A stretch of 64,000 bases of DNA from Candidatus Woesearchaeota archaeon CG10_big_fil_rev_8_21_14_0_10_45_16 (GCA_002762785.1 PCXY01000005.1:314796-378795); one strand, 5' to 3'. Shown: positions 40,826 to 50,070, counted from the first letter of the stretch. A program made the numbers and translations. The notes: generated from the sequence alone by a model not told the origin.

Positions 40826-42541
40826 ATGAAAGATCCAAAAAACGACGACAAGAGGGCAAGGATAGAGGAGCTGTTCGAGAAAGGGCTGCTTGTCAGCGAA
40901 GACATTCTCGAGCGCAATCTAGAAGGCACTCTTTTAGACAAGATAGAAACAGAGTCAGACCTTATCGTCATCAATTCCGATTATGCTGATGTTATAGAAC
41001 AACAAGCGTCGTTGGTGGACTGGTACGAGGTAGACAAACAAAGGGTCACCGCCGAGAAAGAACGCGACGAAGAGCTATATCAAGCCCAGCTGCAGCATTT
41101 CAAGAAGTCGCAAGTTTCGGTCGTACCGTTGCAGCAGGATGAAGAAGGGATAGAGAAAGTCACATTTGAAGTGTCCAGCATAGAGGCCGATCTTAGCGTA
41201 TCGACGCCGGCAAGCAGCTTTTCGACCGAAACCTCTTCTGTTGTCGAGGAAGAAAAAGGCGGCGCGTTTGTCCCTTCTGTGAGTTCAGCCGTCACGGTTG
41301 TCCTTTCGTATGAAAACATCCCTAAAAAATATGCACCGGACGATTTTGCCACCTTTTTCATGAGTCGTTATCGGTTCATCGAAGGTATCCTCCGTCATCG
41401 CCAGGAACTAGAAAATACGTTGTCTATAAACCGGGTTTCCGCCAAAAAAGAGAAAGAAAACATCTCAGTTATTGGATTAGTAGCTGAGATCAATGAGACG
41501 GCCAAGGGCAACGTGATCCTCACTTTAGAGGACCCTACTGGACGCATCAAGATCCTTATCATGAAAGACAAGAAAGACCTGTATGCCCTTTCCCAAGACT
41601 TGGTCGTTGACGAAGTCATCGGTGTCTCTGGGACTTCAGGAGACAACATCATCTTTGCCAACAATATTGTCTGGCCCGACATTCCTGCGTCTCACGTCCT
41701 TAAAAAAGGGCCGGAGGAGGAATATGCGGTTTTTCTCTCTGATGTTCACGTCGGCTCTAAACTGTTCCTTGGCAAGGAGTTTGGTAAGTTTATCAGCTGG
41801 GTCAACGGTACTGCAGGCACGGAGGAACAGCAGCAGATCGCCCGAAAAGTGAAATATATCTTTGTAGCCGGCGATCTGGTCGATGGCGTCGGTATCTATC
41901 CTTCACAAGAAGAGGAGTTAGAGATACCGGACATAAAAGGCCAGTATGCCGAATTTGCTCGACTTATCTCTCAGATCTCAAAGGACAAGCAGATCATCCT
42001 CTGTCCCGGGAACCACGACTGTGTGCATCTGGCAGAACCGCAGCCGGTCTTCTACCAAGAGTTTGCTCCAGACCTCTTCACGCTGCCCAACGTCACGGCC
42101 GTCACTAACCCAGCTATCGTCAACATCGGCAAGAAAGAAGGCTTTGAAGGGTTTGATGTTCTTCTTTACCACGGCTACAGTTTTGATTACTATGTTGCCA
42201 ACGTCTCTTCTATCCGAACTGGCGGCGGCTACCACCGCTCTGATTTGATAATGAAGTTCCTTCTTAAAAGGAGACATCTTGCTCCGTCTTTTACCTCCAC
42301 ACCATACTATCCTTCTCACGACGAAGACCCCTTACTTATCAAGAAGATCCCCGATTTTTTCATCACCGGTCACATCCATTACTCCAGCGTCGCTAACTAT
42401 AAAGGGGTTACGATGATCAGTGGCAGCTGCTGGCAGGCCAAGACCTCATTCCAGGAAAAGCTTGGTCATGAGCCGGAGCCCGCCCGAGTTCCAGTGGTCA
42501 ACCTCAAGACCCGGGAGATAAAGATCCTGCGTTTTGGTTAA
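40826..42541 (+). CDS. polB: DNA polymerase D small subunit (DP1), 3'-5' exonuclease
   Basis: This 571-residue proofreading subunit of the archaeal replicative polymerase PolD has an N-terminal part (1-190) with low-complexity Ser/Thr/Glu linkers. An OB fold (about 200-290, VIGLVAEINETAKGNVILTL) and a calcineurin-like nuclease domain (about 300-560) follow. All metal-binding motifs are intact: FLSDVHVGS, VAGDLVDGVG, CPGNHDC, YHGYSFD and ITGHIHYSS. The enzyme should therefore be an active exonuclease. It lies between orc1 and the large subunit gene, 30 bases before the latter. Confidence 0.94.
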   Translation: MKDPKNDDKRARIEELFEKGLLVSEDILERNLEGTLLDKIETESDLIVINSDYADVIEQQASLVDWYEVDKQRVTAEKERDEELYQAQLQHFKKSQVSVVPLQQDEEGIEKVTFEVSSIEADLSVSTPASSFSTETSSVVEEEKGGAFVPSVSSAVTVVLSYENIPKKYAPDDFATFFMSRYRFIEGILRHRQELENTLSINRVSAKKEKENISVIGLVAEINETAKGNVILTLEDPTGRIKILIMKDKKDLYALSQDLVVDEVIGVSGTSGDNIIFANNIVWPDIPASHVLKKGPEEEYAVFLSDVHVGSKLFLGKEFGKFISWVNGTAGTEEQQQIARKVKYIFVAGDLVDGVGIYPSQEEELEIPDIKGQYAEFARLISQISKDKQIILCPGNHDCVHLAEPQPVFYQEFAPDLFTLPNVTAVTNPAIVNIGKKEGFEGFDVLLYHGYSFDYYVANVSSIRTGGGYHRSDLIMKFLLKRRHLAPSFTSTPYYPSHDEDPLLIKKIPDFFITGHIHYSSVANYKGVTMISGSCWQAKTSFQEKLGHEPEPARVPVVNLKTREIKILRFG

Positions 42542-42571
42542 GGCAGCAGTCGGCCAAGATGATAAAGGTGC

Positions 42572-45500
42572 ATGATGATAGCTTCCCCAGAGATAAACCA
42601 GTACTTCCAGAACCTGGACACTGAGATAAAAAGGTGCTACGAGGTAGCGAAAGCCGCCCGGAGCAAGGGGCTTGATCCAGACAAGGCAGTTTCCATCCCT
42701 TTGGCTAAAAACATGGCTGAAAGGGTTGTCGGTCTAGTGTCTGTCGTCTATCCGCAGATAACTGAAACTACAGTTACAGAAAGGATCAGTGAGCTCGAAA
42801 AAGAATACGGTCTTCTTGACTGGCGGGTGGCTCTCAAGATCGCCGAAGAGGTAGCTAAGGAAAAGTTCTGTAAATTTGAGAACAAACAGCAGGCATTGGA
42901 GATCGGCATCAGGGTCGGTTTTGCCTATCTAACTTTGGGCATCGTCTCGGCGCCGATCGAGGGTTTTATCGGCATCAAGATCAAGAAAAGGCACGATGGC
43001 AAGGAATACTTCGCATTGCAGTATGCTGGCCCGATCAGGGGAGCAGGAGGCACAGCCGCTTCTACCTCAGTCATCCTTTCTGATTACGTCAGGGTCAAGA
43101 TGGGTTATGCACCGTACGATCCTGATGATAAAGAAGTCAGCCGTTACACTGCCGAAGTTCACGATTATCATGAAAGGGTCACCAACCTGCAATACCACCC
43201 TTCTGACGAAGAGCTGAAGTTTATGGTTTCGCACGTGCCGGTGGAGATCGACGGCGATCCGACTGAGCGTTTCGAAGTTTCTAACTATAAAGACCTGCCG
43301 CGTATCGAGACAAACCTCATCAGAGGGGGGATGGCACTGGTTCTTGCAGAAGGCTTATGCCAAAAAGCACCCAAGCTCTGGAAACGTCTTTCCAAATGGG
43401 GCAAGGACTTCGACCTGGAATGGGGTTTCCTAAAAGAGTTTCTGGAACTGAAAGAGAAGATCCACGCTGCTTCTTCCAGCAATGAAAAAGAAGCTGACGG
43501 CAAGGAAGAGAAGAAGCAGGTCAAGGCTAATAATACTTTTATCATGGATCTTGTCGCGGGACGTCCGATCCTGACCCATCCTTTAGCAGCAGGCGGCTTC
43601 CGCCTTCGTTATGGAAGAAACAGGACGTCTGGTTTCTCAGCCACAGCTTTACATCCGGCAACCCTTATAGTCCTTGACAGGTTTATTGCCGTCGGCACTC
43701 AGCTGAAGATGGAACGTCCTGGGAAAGCGGCCACCGTAACTTTATGCGACACCTTGGAAGGGCCGATCGTACGGCTTGAAGACGGGACGGTCTTGAAACT
43801 GAACAGCGAGGAGGAAGCAAAAGTACACAACAAGAAAGTAGAGTCGATCCTTTTTCTGGGAGACATCCTCTTCAATTACGGCGACTTCTCAGAGAACGGC
43901 CAGGCGCTGGTCCCTCCTGGTTATTGTCCGGAGTGGTGGTCGCTGGAGCTGGATAAGGCCTGCAAGGAGAAGTTTCCAGAAGACACTAGGAACCAGGCAG
44001 CAGCATTATTACAGGTTGAAGTTTCACGTCTGGGTTCTTTCCTCGACGAGCCTTTGTTTATCGTGCCGACCTGGGAAGAGTCGCTGTCGATCAGCGAGAA
44101 TCTGAAAGTGCCGCTGCATCCAGATTACACCGCTTACTGGAAGCTGGCTTCTGCTCAAGATCTGAAGGTTCTACAAGAATGGTTGCAGGAAGCCAAAGTT
44201 ACCGAAGGGGCGGAAAAGATAATCCTTCCTTTCAATACTCATAAAGAAAAGCACTTGCTGGGGAAAAGCATCTTTGAGAACATCGGCCTGCCGCATCAAG
44301 TTGTATCTAAAGAGAATGTTGTGCTGGAACGCAAAGAAGCGAAAGCCTTGGCTCACCTTTTCCATCTTGGTCAGCCGGAGAAGATAGAGATACCGGACGG
44401 GGAGAACGCGCTGGAAGCGCTTAGCAAGGTCTCGACGATCATTCTCCGCGACAAGGCCGGAACATTCGTCGGCGCCCGCATGGGGAGACCAGAGAAAGCC
44501 AAGATGCGCCATCTTACTGGAAGTCCGCAGGTGATGTTTCCCGTCGGCGACGAAGGCGGGCGGCTGCGCAGCTTCCAGTCAGCATTGGAAGCCAAGAAAG
44601 TCACCAGCTCTTTTCCAATGTTTTATTGTCTGGAATGCAAGACCGATTCTATCTATCCATCATGCGAAGAATGCGGCCGTGATTGCGGCAAGAATTATCA
44701 CTGCCGGATCTGCGGCGACCTTAACAAAGACAGCTGCCGACATGGGCCGGCCAGTTCTTTCAAGACACAGGAGATAGATATCGATTATTACATCAAGAAA
44801 GCGAAGAAGCGCGTGGACGAATCGCTTCCGAACCTGATAAAAGGTATCCGAGGAACATCGAACAGGAATCATGTTGTCGAACATCTTTCCAAAGGCCTGC
44901 TGCGGGCCAAACATACTATCTATGTCAATAAAGATGGCACCACCAGATACGACTGCACCGAGCTTCCGTTGACCCATTTCAAGCCGAAGGAAGTCAACAC
45001 TTCCGTAGAGAAATTGCGTTCGATAGGCTACACTCACGATATCAAAGGCAAAGAGCTAGCCGACGACAATCAACTTTTGGAACTGAAACCACAGGATATT
45101 GTCCTTCCAGGATTCGACTCATTGGAAGAATCCGCTCCAAAAGTGTTGATGAACGTAGCCAAGTTTATCGATGACTTACTGCAGAAGTTCTATGGGCTTC
45201 CTCCTTTTTACAACATCAGAAAAAAAGAAGATCTCGTCGGCCATCTGGTGATCGGCCTGGCTCCTCATATCTCCGCTGGCTTGGTGGGAAGGATCGTCGG
45301 CTTTTCAGAGACGCAAGGGCTGCTGGCCCATCCGATGTATCATGCCGGTCTGCGTCGGGACTGCGACGGCGACGAAGCTGCAGTGCTGCTGCTGCTAGAC
45401 GGACTGATCAATTTTTCCAGACAGTTCCTTCCTACTAGCCGCGGTTCAACCATGGACTCTCCTTTGGTGCTTACCTCTTTTTTGGACCCGACCGAAGTTG

Positions 45501-46129
45501 ACGATCAGGTACATGGGATAGATGTAGAGTGGCGTTATCCACTGGAGCTGTATGAAGCGGCGATGGAGATGAAACGGCCGTGGGAAGTGACTTTTGACAA
45601 TGGCAGGAAGATCCAGCAGCTTAGCCATCGTCTCGGCAAACCAGAACAGTATGAAGGATTCGGCTTCACGCACCACGTTGACAATTTCAACAAAGGGGTC
45701 TGCTGCTCAGCCTACAAGACTTTGCCGTCGATGGCAGAAAAGCTGGTAGGTCAGATGGAGATAGCAAAAAAAGTGAGGGCTGTTGACATGGATGACGTAG
45801 CTCAGTTGGTAATAAAAAAACATTTCCTGAAAGACATCAAAGGCAACCTTAGAAAGTTTTCCATGCAGCAGTTCCGCTGCGTCAAATGCAACGAGAAATA
45901 CCGTCGTCCGCCGTTGAATTCTGCCTGCCTGTCCTGTGGCGGCCGTCTGCTGTTCACTATATCGCACGGTTCGGTCATCAAGTACCTCGGGCCGTCGCTG
46001 ATGCTGGCTGAGAAATACGACTTCTCGCCGTATCTAAAACAGACCTTGAACATGCTGCAGGCCGATGTTGACCATATCTTCGGCCGTGAGAAAGAGAAGC
46101 AGGTAGGATTGGGAGAGTTTATGGGGTGA
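42572..46129 (+). CDS. polC: DNA polymerase D large subunit (DP2), catalytic
   Basis: This 1185-residue polymerase subunit is found only in archaea and uses an RNA-polymerase-like double-psi barrel core. The N-terminal region includes EGFIGIKIKKRHDGKEYFAL and QYAGPIRGAGGTAAS. A zinc region lies near 685-725 (CLECKTDSIYPSCEECGRDC, then CRICGDLNKDSC). The catalytic acidic loop is in GLRRDCDGDEAAVLLLLDGL near 927-946. A C-terminal zinc finger (CVKCNEKYRR, CLSCGG) precedes the PCNA/primase-binding tail. No intein is present, unlike some other archaea. The ATG follows GGTG closely. Confidence 0.95.
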   Translation: MMIASPEINQYFQNLDTEIKRCYEVAKAARSKGLDPDKAVSIPLAKNMAERVVGLVSVVYPQITETTVTERISELEKEYGLLDWRVALKIAEEVAKEKFCKFENKQQALEIGIRVGFAYLTLGIVSAPIEGFIGIKIKKRHDGKEYFALQYAGPIRGAGGTAASTSVILSDYVRVKMGYAPYDPDDKEVSRYTAEVHDYHERVTNLQYHPSDEELKFMVSHVPVEIDGDPTERFEVSNYKDLPRIETNLIRGGMALVLAEGLCQKAPKLWKRLSKWGKDFDLEWGFLKEFLELKEKIHAASSSNEKEADGKEEKKQVKANNTFIMDLVAGRPILTHPLAAGGFRLRYGRNRTSGFSATALHPATLIVLDRFIAVGTQLKMERPGKAATVTLCDTLEGPIVRLEDGTVLKLNSEEEAKVHNKKVESILFLGDILFNYGDFSENGQALVPPGYCPEWWSLELDKACKEKFPEDTRNQAAALLQVEVSRLGSFLDEPLFIVPTWEESLSISENLKVPLHPDYTAYWKLASAQDLKVLQEWLQEAKVTEGAEKIILPFNTHKEKHLLGKSIFENIGLPHQVVSKENVVLERKEAKALAHLFHLGQPEKIEIPDGENALEALSKVSTIILRDKAGTFVGARMGRPEKAKMRHLTGSPQVMFPVGDEGGRLRSFQSALEAKKVTSSFPMFYCLECKTDSIYPSCEECGRDCGKNYHCRICGDLNKDSCRHGPASSFKTQEIDIDYYIKKAKKRVDESLPNLIKGIRGTSNRNHVVEHLSKGLLRAKHTIYVNKDGTTRYDCTELPLTHFKPKEVNTSVEKLRSIGYTHDIKGKELADDNQLLELKPQDIVLPGFDSLEESAPKVLMNVAKFIDDLLQKFYGLPPFYNIRKKEDLVGHLVIGLAPHISAGLVGRIVGFSETQGLLAHPMYHAGLRRDCDGDEAAVLLLLDGLINFSRQFLPTSRGSTMDSPLVLTSFLDPTEVDDQVHGIDVEWRYPLELYEAAMEMKRPWEVTFDNGRKIQQLSHRLGKPEQYEGFGFTHHVDNFNKGVCCSAYKTLPSMAEKLVGQMEIAKKVRAVDMDDVAQLVIKKHFLKDIKGNLRKFSMQQFRCVKCNEKYRRPPLNSACLSCGGRLLFTISHGSVIKYLGPSLMLAEKYDFSPYLKQTLNMLQADVDHIFGREKEKQVGLGEFMG

Positions 46130-46218
46130 TGACCAGCTCTTGACCAGCAGCTCGTATCCACGATGCAGATCAGAATGCGGCAGGTAGTCCCAAGGCAAGG
46201 GGATCGGCGGCGCTATCC

Positions 46219-46518
46219 CTACCCTTCCACTACCACTTCAGCATGCGGCACACCTTGCACAAATAGGATCTTCTGTGGATCGACATAATCCTGTTCGACG
46301 CCGATGGCTACTGCGCCTTTTCCGGTAAGATGAAGGTGGCTGAACTTTTTCAACACGGCGACAACTTCTTCCTTGTTCTTTTCTTCACCTTTATAGAATT
46401 CTTTACTGAGGTCAAGCTGTAATTTTCCTTCTTCAAAAGTCTTGCCGAGAATGTCGCTGTCAGTGACCACAAGGACCGATCCATGCGGGCCTTGTTTTTG
46501 TGAGATCGTAAACATCAT
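46219..46518 (-). CDS. DUF424 family protein
   Basis: This 99-residue protein (MMFTISQKQGPHGSVLVVTD) has the DUF424 pattern GKTFEEGKLQLDLSKEFYKG and a final PQKILFVQGVPHAEVVVEG. Archaeal members are small alpha/beta proteins, often near translation genes; their role is unknown. Here the ATG overlaps the aIF2-beta stop (ATGA, 46515-46518), so it is translated with that initiation factor, which hints at a function in translation. The longer frame to 46557 lies inside the aIF2-beta gene and is not used. Confidence 0.82.
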   Translation of the reverse strand: MMFTISQKQGPHGSVLVVTDSDILGKTFEEGKLQLDLSKEFYKGEEKNKEEVVAVLKKFSHLHLTGKGAVAIGVEQDYVDPQKILFVQGVPHAEVVVEG

Positions 46519-46922
46519 AGGTTCTTCACTGGCTTCTTGGCACCGCAGGCCTGGCATTTAAGGTAAGTGACGCCTTTTTCCTCTTCCAGTTTTGTATCCG
46601 GCTTGTTGCATTCAGAACAGTACAAAAACTCACTGGCATACTTCTTGATCTTTTTGTTTATCATGGAAGCCGCGACTTTTGTACCGAAGATAGTCCTTTC
46701 TCCGACAAATTTCCCCGGCGTTGCCAATTCACGTAAAAGGTATTTCAACAGATGCTCCGGACTACGCTGTAAATCTTTCGCTATCTTCTTTAGGTTGACC
46801 AGGACGGTCTTGTTACCTTCCAGGTGGCCTTTGACCTTCTCGATAGTAAAGCGTTGATCTCCTTGCGTCTGCTCCGGCAGCTCTCCCTGAGCTTTTTCCA
46901 GAAGTTCTTCGTAGCTTGGCAT
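46515..46922 (-). CDS. translation initiation factor aIF2 subunit beta
   Basis: This 135-residue beta subunit of the heterotrimeric factor that brings initiator tRNA to the ribosome has an N-terminal helix (YEELLEKAQGEL) and a central alpha/beta domain with VLVNLKKIAKDLQRSPEHLL and RTIFGTKVAASMINKKIKKY. The C-terminal zinc ribbon is CSECNKP then CQACGAK (about 103-128). All four Cys are present, and the length is normal. A TATA box about 25 bases upstream gives a leaderless start. It is coupled to the DUF424 gene. Confidence 0.93.
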   Translation of the reverse strand: MPSYEELLEKAQGELPEQTQGDQRFTIEKVKGHLEGNKTVLVNLKKIAKDLQRSPEHLLKYLLRELATPGKFVGERTIFGTKVAASMINKKIKKYASEFLYCSECNKPDTKLEEEKGVTYLKCQACGAKKPVKNL

Positions 46923-47035
46923 TTTATGGTAAAAGAAACTGCCTCTTTTATAAATGTTTAGCGTGGGAAACTTTCCGCAACTTTTATATAGTGTAGAAGC
47001 AACCCTTCAACTACTTACAAAAAGAGGTGTTGACG

Positions 47036-47239
47036 ATGGCTGAATTAGAATTTGCGGCATTTACTCTCGCAGTATTTTTTGGGATCTTACTGGCGATAAT
47101 CTATTCCTTGCGCGTCCTCGTTGCGTTAGAAAGGCGGGTAGCCAGTATGGAAGCGAACATCCAGCGCATGACGGCGAAAGTGCTGAAGGAAGAAGGCGTT
47201 ATCGAAAGAAAAATTTCCAAAAACAGAAAACGACGCTAA
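47036..47239 (+). CDS. 67-residue membrane protein with basic tail
   Basis: MAELEFAAFTLAVFFGILLA starts a single hydrophobic helix (about 7-28). A short coiled-coil-like segment (VALERRVASMEANIQRMTAK) and a strongly basic end (ERKISKNRKRR) follow. The basic end should lie in the cytoplasm and might bind nucleic acid or membrane. ATG 47036 is chosen; an upstream TTG at 47027 is less likely. A TTTTATATAG box and a GAGGTG site precede it. No family is known. Confidence 0.6.
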   Translation: MAELEFAAFTLAVFFGILLAIIYSLRVLVALERRVASMEANIQRMTAKVLKEEGVIERKISKNRKRR

Positions 47240-47244
47240 GTCGT

Positions 47245-47994
47245 TTATATTTTCTTTTTTACGGTTTTTTTCCGCGCTGTTGTTTTCCCTTTTTTCTCGG
47301 TGGTCTTCTTTTTGACGGAAGTTGTTTTCTTTACCGCTTTCTTTTTCACAGAAATTGTTTTTGCTGAAGGTTTCTTCTTTGCAGCTGTCTTCTTTTTTAC
47401 AACCTTCTTCTTGACTGCCGCTTTTTTCTTGGTAGCTACCTTCTTGGCTCGCTCCCGGACTACCCTTCTGCGTTCTTTTCGCTGTTCCTGAAGTTTCTCC
47501 AACTCCTCTTTGATCTCGCCGATCCTTTTCTTCAGACCGATGACCTTCTCGGCACTATCGTCCTGACCTAGCAGTTCGCCACATTCCGGACAATGGAACT
47601 CAAAGTCCATAGCTTGGTCAAAATTCAGCCTTACACAACTGTTAGGACAGGAGAAAAACAGCTCTTTCTCTTCCTGTTCCAGCCGGTGCTCTAGACGTTC
47701 CAGGACGTTTCGTTTCATCTTGAAGTAGCTGAACCTAACGCTGTCTGGCAGCAAGGTCCAATAATAAATGTACCAGCCTTTTTGCTTGTCTTTCTTACGA
47801 TTAAAACCGACTAGATTATGGTTGTAGAGAATGTAAAGCATCTTACGCACGACTTTGATGTCGCTCTTGATCTTCTTAGCGAGGTCAAATTCAGAAACAT
47901 TTTCTTTGCCGTTAAGTTCCTGGATGAGCGGAAGACCTTCTTCACCAAGGATAGAGACCAGTATCTCTTCGATTTTCTTTTGGGTCAGGCGCAT
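47245..47994 (-). CDS. tfe: transcription factor E (TFE/TFIIE-alpha) with long basic tail
   Basis: TFE helps open promoter DNA and stabilises the transcription bubble. Residues 1-95 are the extended winged helix (EFDLAKKIKSDIKVVRKMLY, NHNLVGFNRKKDKQKGWYIY). The zinc ribbon is at about 115-142 (FSCPNSCVRLNFDQAMDFEF, then HCPECGELL), and a coiled coil follows at about 150-178. From about residue 180 to the end (249) the chain is almost only Lys, Ala, Thr, Val and Ser, like a histone H1 tail. Typical archaeal TFE ends near residue 180, so this tail is an extension. A TATA box about 25 bases upstream gives a leaderless start. Confidence 0.9.
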   Translation of the reverse strand: MRLTQKKIEEILVSILGEEGLPLIQELNGKENVSEFDLAKKIKSDIKVVRKMLYILYNHNLVGFNRKKDKQKGWYIYYWTLLPDSVRFSYFKMKRNVLERLEHRLEQEEKELFFSCPNSCVRLNFDQAMDFEFHCPECGELLGQDDSAEKVIGLKKRIGEIKEELEKLQEQRKERRRVVRERAKKVATKKKAAVKKKVVKKKTAAKKKPSAKTISVKKKAVKKTTSVKKKTTEKKGKTTARKKTVKKKI

Positions 47995-48083
47995 TATCCA
48001 TTTACAATGAGTGATAACACTTTTAAACCTTTCGGTGTGCAGAGGTAAAAGTTATAACCTGCAGGGAATTCTTTCTCCTTTAC

Positions 48084-48485
48084 ATGCCTGGGATCAACCG
48101 CAAAGCCAAAGGGACCAAAGGAGAACGTGACCTCATCAGGTTCTTCAACGAAGCCGGCTGGTCGGCTATCAGGTCCGCCGGCTCTGGATCCAGTAGGTAT
48201 CCTTCTCCTGACATCCTGGCTGCTAATGCTATCAGGAGGCTGGCCATCGAGTGTAAAGTCACTAAAGATGGCAAGAAGTATTTCCAGAATGCCGAGATCG
48301 AACAATTACTTACTTTTTCCAGGAAATTCGGCGCCGAAAGCTGGATCGGAGTCAAGTTCCCCAACGATCCTTGGTATTTCATCATGCCGGAGGATCTGGA
48401 GGAGACTGGAGTCTGTAAGGCAGTTTCAGTAGAATTGGCGAAGAGAAGGGGTCTTACTTTTCAGGAACTGATGGGGCGCGATTAG
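48084..48485 (+). CDS. hjc: Holliday junction resolvase Hjc
   Basis: This 133-residue nuclease resolves four-way DNA junctions. The family core is complete: GTKGERDLIRFFNEAGW with catalytic Glu (about 12-28), GSGSSRYPSPDILAAN with catalytic Asp (about 39-54), and RRLAIECKVTKDGKKYF with the E-x-K pair (about 56-72). The C-terminal part (WIGVKFPNDPWYFIMPEDL) is also typical. A TTATAAC box lies about 30 bases before the ATG. The 3' end overlaps the convergent RNase Z gene by four bases. Confidence 0.93.
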   Translation: MPGINRKAKGTKGERDLIRFFNEAGWSAIRSAGSGSSRYPSPDILAANAIRRLAIECKVTKDGKKYFQNAEIEQLLTFSRKFGAESWIGVKFPNDPWYFIMPEDLEETGVCKAVSVELAKRRGLTFQELMGRD

Positions 48486-49372
48486 ATGGTGATCTTCATG
48501 AAGTCTTCTGCGATGGTGCTGTCTGGAAAATACTGCTGCGCCTCTTCCAGCAGCTGAGAACTGGTCTTGTACCTTTGGCTGATGTGGGTGACGATAAGCT
48601 TCTTGGCGTTATTTTCAGAGGCGATCAAGGCCGCCTGCTTGACCGTGAGATGTTTGGTCTTGACAGCGTTGCTTTTAAGGTCGTCCATCAAAGTTCCTTC
48701 TAATACCAGCACGTCGCAGTCTTTAGCCAACGTGTTGACGCCGTCACAGCGCATGGTATCGGTAACGTAGCTTACTGTCTTACCGCTGACCAGATAAGTA
48801 ACCTCGTCTGCTTTGATCTTCCTGCTGCCGACTACAACATCTTTACCTTGCTGCAGCTTTCCCAGGATCGGTCCTTCTAACCCCAGCTTCTTGGCTGCCG
48901 CTACTCTGATCCGCCTTCTGTCTTTCTCGACAAAGCGGTAGCCGATGCAGGGCACCGAATGTTTCAACGGCTGCGCTTCCAGCAGGAACTCATCATTCTC
49001 AAAGATAACTCCCGATTCCACTTCAGTGATATCATGTTCGATGATATCTTTGGCCGCAAATGATCTCCAAAGGTTCTCCAGATATTTTTTGGTTCCCTTC
49101 GGTCCATAAACATGCAATTTGCCGGCAAACTGATCCGCTCCCATGCTGCTCATCAGTCCAGGGATGCCGAAAACATGGTCGCCATGGAAATGGCTGATGC
49201 ACAGCTTGGTAACTTTTGCTGGTTTTATCCCGGCCATCCGCATCTGCCGTTGGATACCTTCGCCGCAGTCGAAGAGGATGTTCTCTGCTTTAAACTGCAG
49301 CAGTACGCCGGCGTGGTTGCGCATCTTGGTAGGCTGCATGCACCCGGTCCCTAGGAATAATAGTTCAGTCAT
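48482..49372 (-). CDS. rnz: ribonuclease Z
   Basis: This 296-residue metallo-beta-lactamase-fold nuclease cuts the 3' trailer from tRNA precursors. The metal motif is HFHGDHVFGIPGL (about 62-74), with LKHSVPCIGYRF near 134-145, YVTDTMRCDG near 206-215 and IVTHISQRYK near 261-270. The exosite region, about 150-200, is of normal size. tRNA-Pro in this window lacks an encoded CCA end, so this cut followed by CCA addition is needed. The start overlaps the upstream HAD gene stop (ATGA). Confidence 0.94.
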   Translation of the reverse strand: MTELLFLGTGCMQPTKMRNHAGVLLQFKAENILFDCGEGIQRQMRMAGIKPAKVTKLCISHFHGDHVFGIPGLMSSMGADQFAGKLHVYGPKGTKKYLENLWRSFAAKDIIEHDITEVESGVIFENDEFLLEAQPLKHSVPCIGYRFVEKDRRRIRVAAAKKLGLEGPILGKLQQGKDVVVGSRKIKADEVTYLVSGKTVSYVTDTMRCDGVNTLAKDCDVLVLEGTLMDDLKSNAVKTKHLTVKQAALIASENNAKKLIVTHISQRYKTSSQLLEEAQQYFPDSTIAEDFMKITI

Positions 49373-50001
49373 AGTTCGTTTTCCAGTTCTCTAAGGTTTA
49401 GTATCTTCGATTTAAAATCCTGCCGGTCTTTCCTATCGATCAGGATGGCTTTGATTCCGGCATTTTGAGCAGCCAGCATGTCGCTTTGGAGGCTGTCTCC
49501 TACCAAGATGCAGTCTTCCGGTCTCAGATCAGCTTTTGCCAGAGCTGTTCGTAGGAATTCTTCATCGGTCTTCAAGAGGCCGAGGTTATAGGAGAGGAAG
49601 ATGTGGCTGAAATAATCCCGCAGCTTGAATTTCTCCAAGACGTTGTCGATAGAGAAAGGATCGGTATTGGAGACTAGTATCAGCGTGTATTTCTGGTTAA
49701 GGCCGTTGAGGACACTTTCTACCTCTTCATACGGCCGGGCCAACATCCATGATTTGTTCCACATGCCGATAAGGTCCTGTATCTTCTGCTCGTCTGCCTT
49801 GATCCTGAACTCATTGCAGACTTTTTCAAACGCTTCCCGCAAAGTCTTATTCTTGCCGGCCATCATGGCCCGCTCCATCCTTACGACGTACTCTGAGAAC
49901 GGCACTTCGATGTTCAGGATCTTCCTGACCTGTTTTATTGGGCTCCAGACCCCGTTCTCTACTAGCGTACCCCAAAAATCAAAGATTATGGCTTTTACCA
50001 T
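49369..50001 (-). CDS. HAD-superfamily hydrolase
   Basis: This 210-residue enzyme starts MVKAIIFDFWGTLVENGVWS. Motif I has FDFWGT: the nucleophile Asp is present, while the usual second Asp is Trp, as in the dehalogenase-type branch. Motif II is ILVSNTDPFS, motif III the Lys in GLLKTDEEF, and motif IV ILVGDSLQSDMLAAQNAGI. It probably removes phosphate from a small metabolite; the substrate cannot be told. ATG 50001 follows a run of seven G as ribosome site. A TATA-like box at 50039-50050 may serve both this gene and the candidate RNA on the other strand. Confidence 0.88.
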   Translation of the reverse strand: MVKAIIFDFWGTLVENGVWSPIKQVRKILNIEVPFSEYVVRMERAMMAGKNKTLREAFEKVCNEFRIKADEQKIQDLIGMWNKSWMLARPYEEVESVLNGLNQKYTLILVSNTDPFSIDNVLEKFKLRDYFSHIFLSYNLGLLKTDEEFLRTALAKADLRPEDCILVGDSLQSDMLAAQNAGIKAILIDRKDRQDFKSKILNLRELENEL

Positions 50002-50038
50002 ATATATATCCCCCCCGAAACAGGCTAGGGACAATCTG

Positions 50039-50050
50039 TTTTTATATTTT
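50039..50050. promoter_or_regulatory. possible bidirectional TATA box
   Basis: TTTTTATATTTT is followed on the plus strand, about 26 bases on, by the first base of the long stem at 50071. On the minus strand its complement lies about 45 bases before the HAD gene ATG. Confidence 0.4.
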
Positions 50051-50070
50051 ACTGAAAATGCGGTCGATAG

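Noticed and set aside
46130-46218. Minus-strand open frame after DUF424 with protein-like text (PPIPLPWDYLPHSDLHRGYE)
   Set aside because: It has no ATG, starts inside the DUF424 end and runs on as antisense of the polymerase gene. It might be a gene remnant, but this cannot be shown.
46955-46975. GGAAA-C-TTTCC dyad near the aIF2-beta promoter as an ORB site
   Set aside because: The dyad centre is wrong and the G-string of an ORB is absent.
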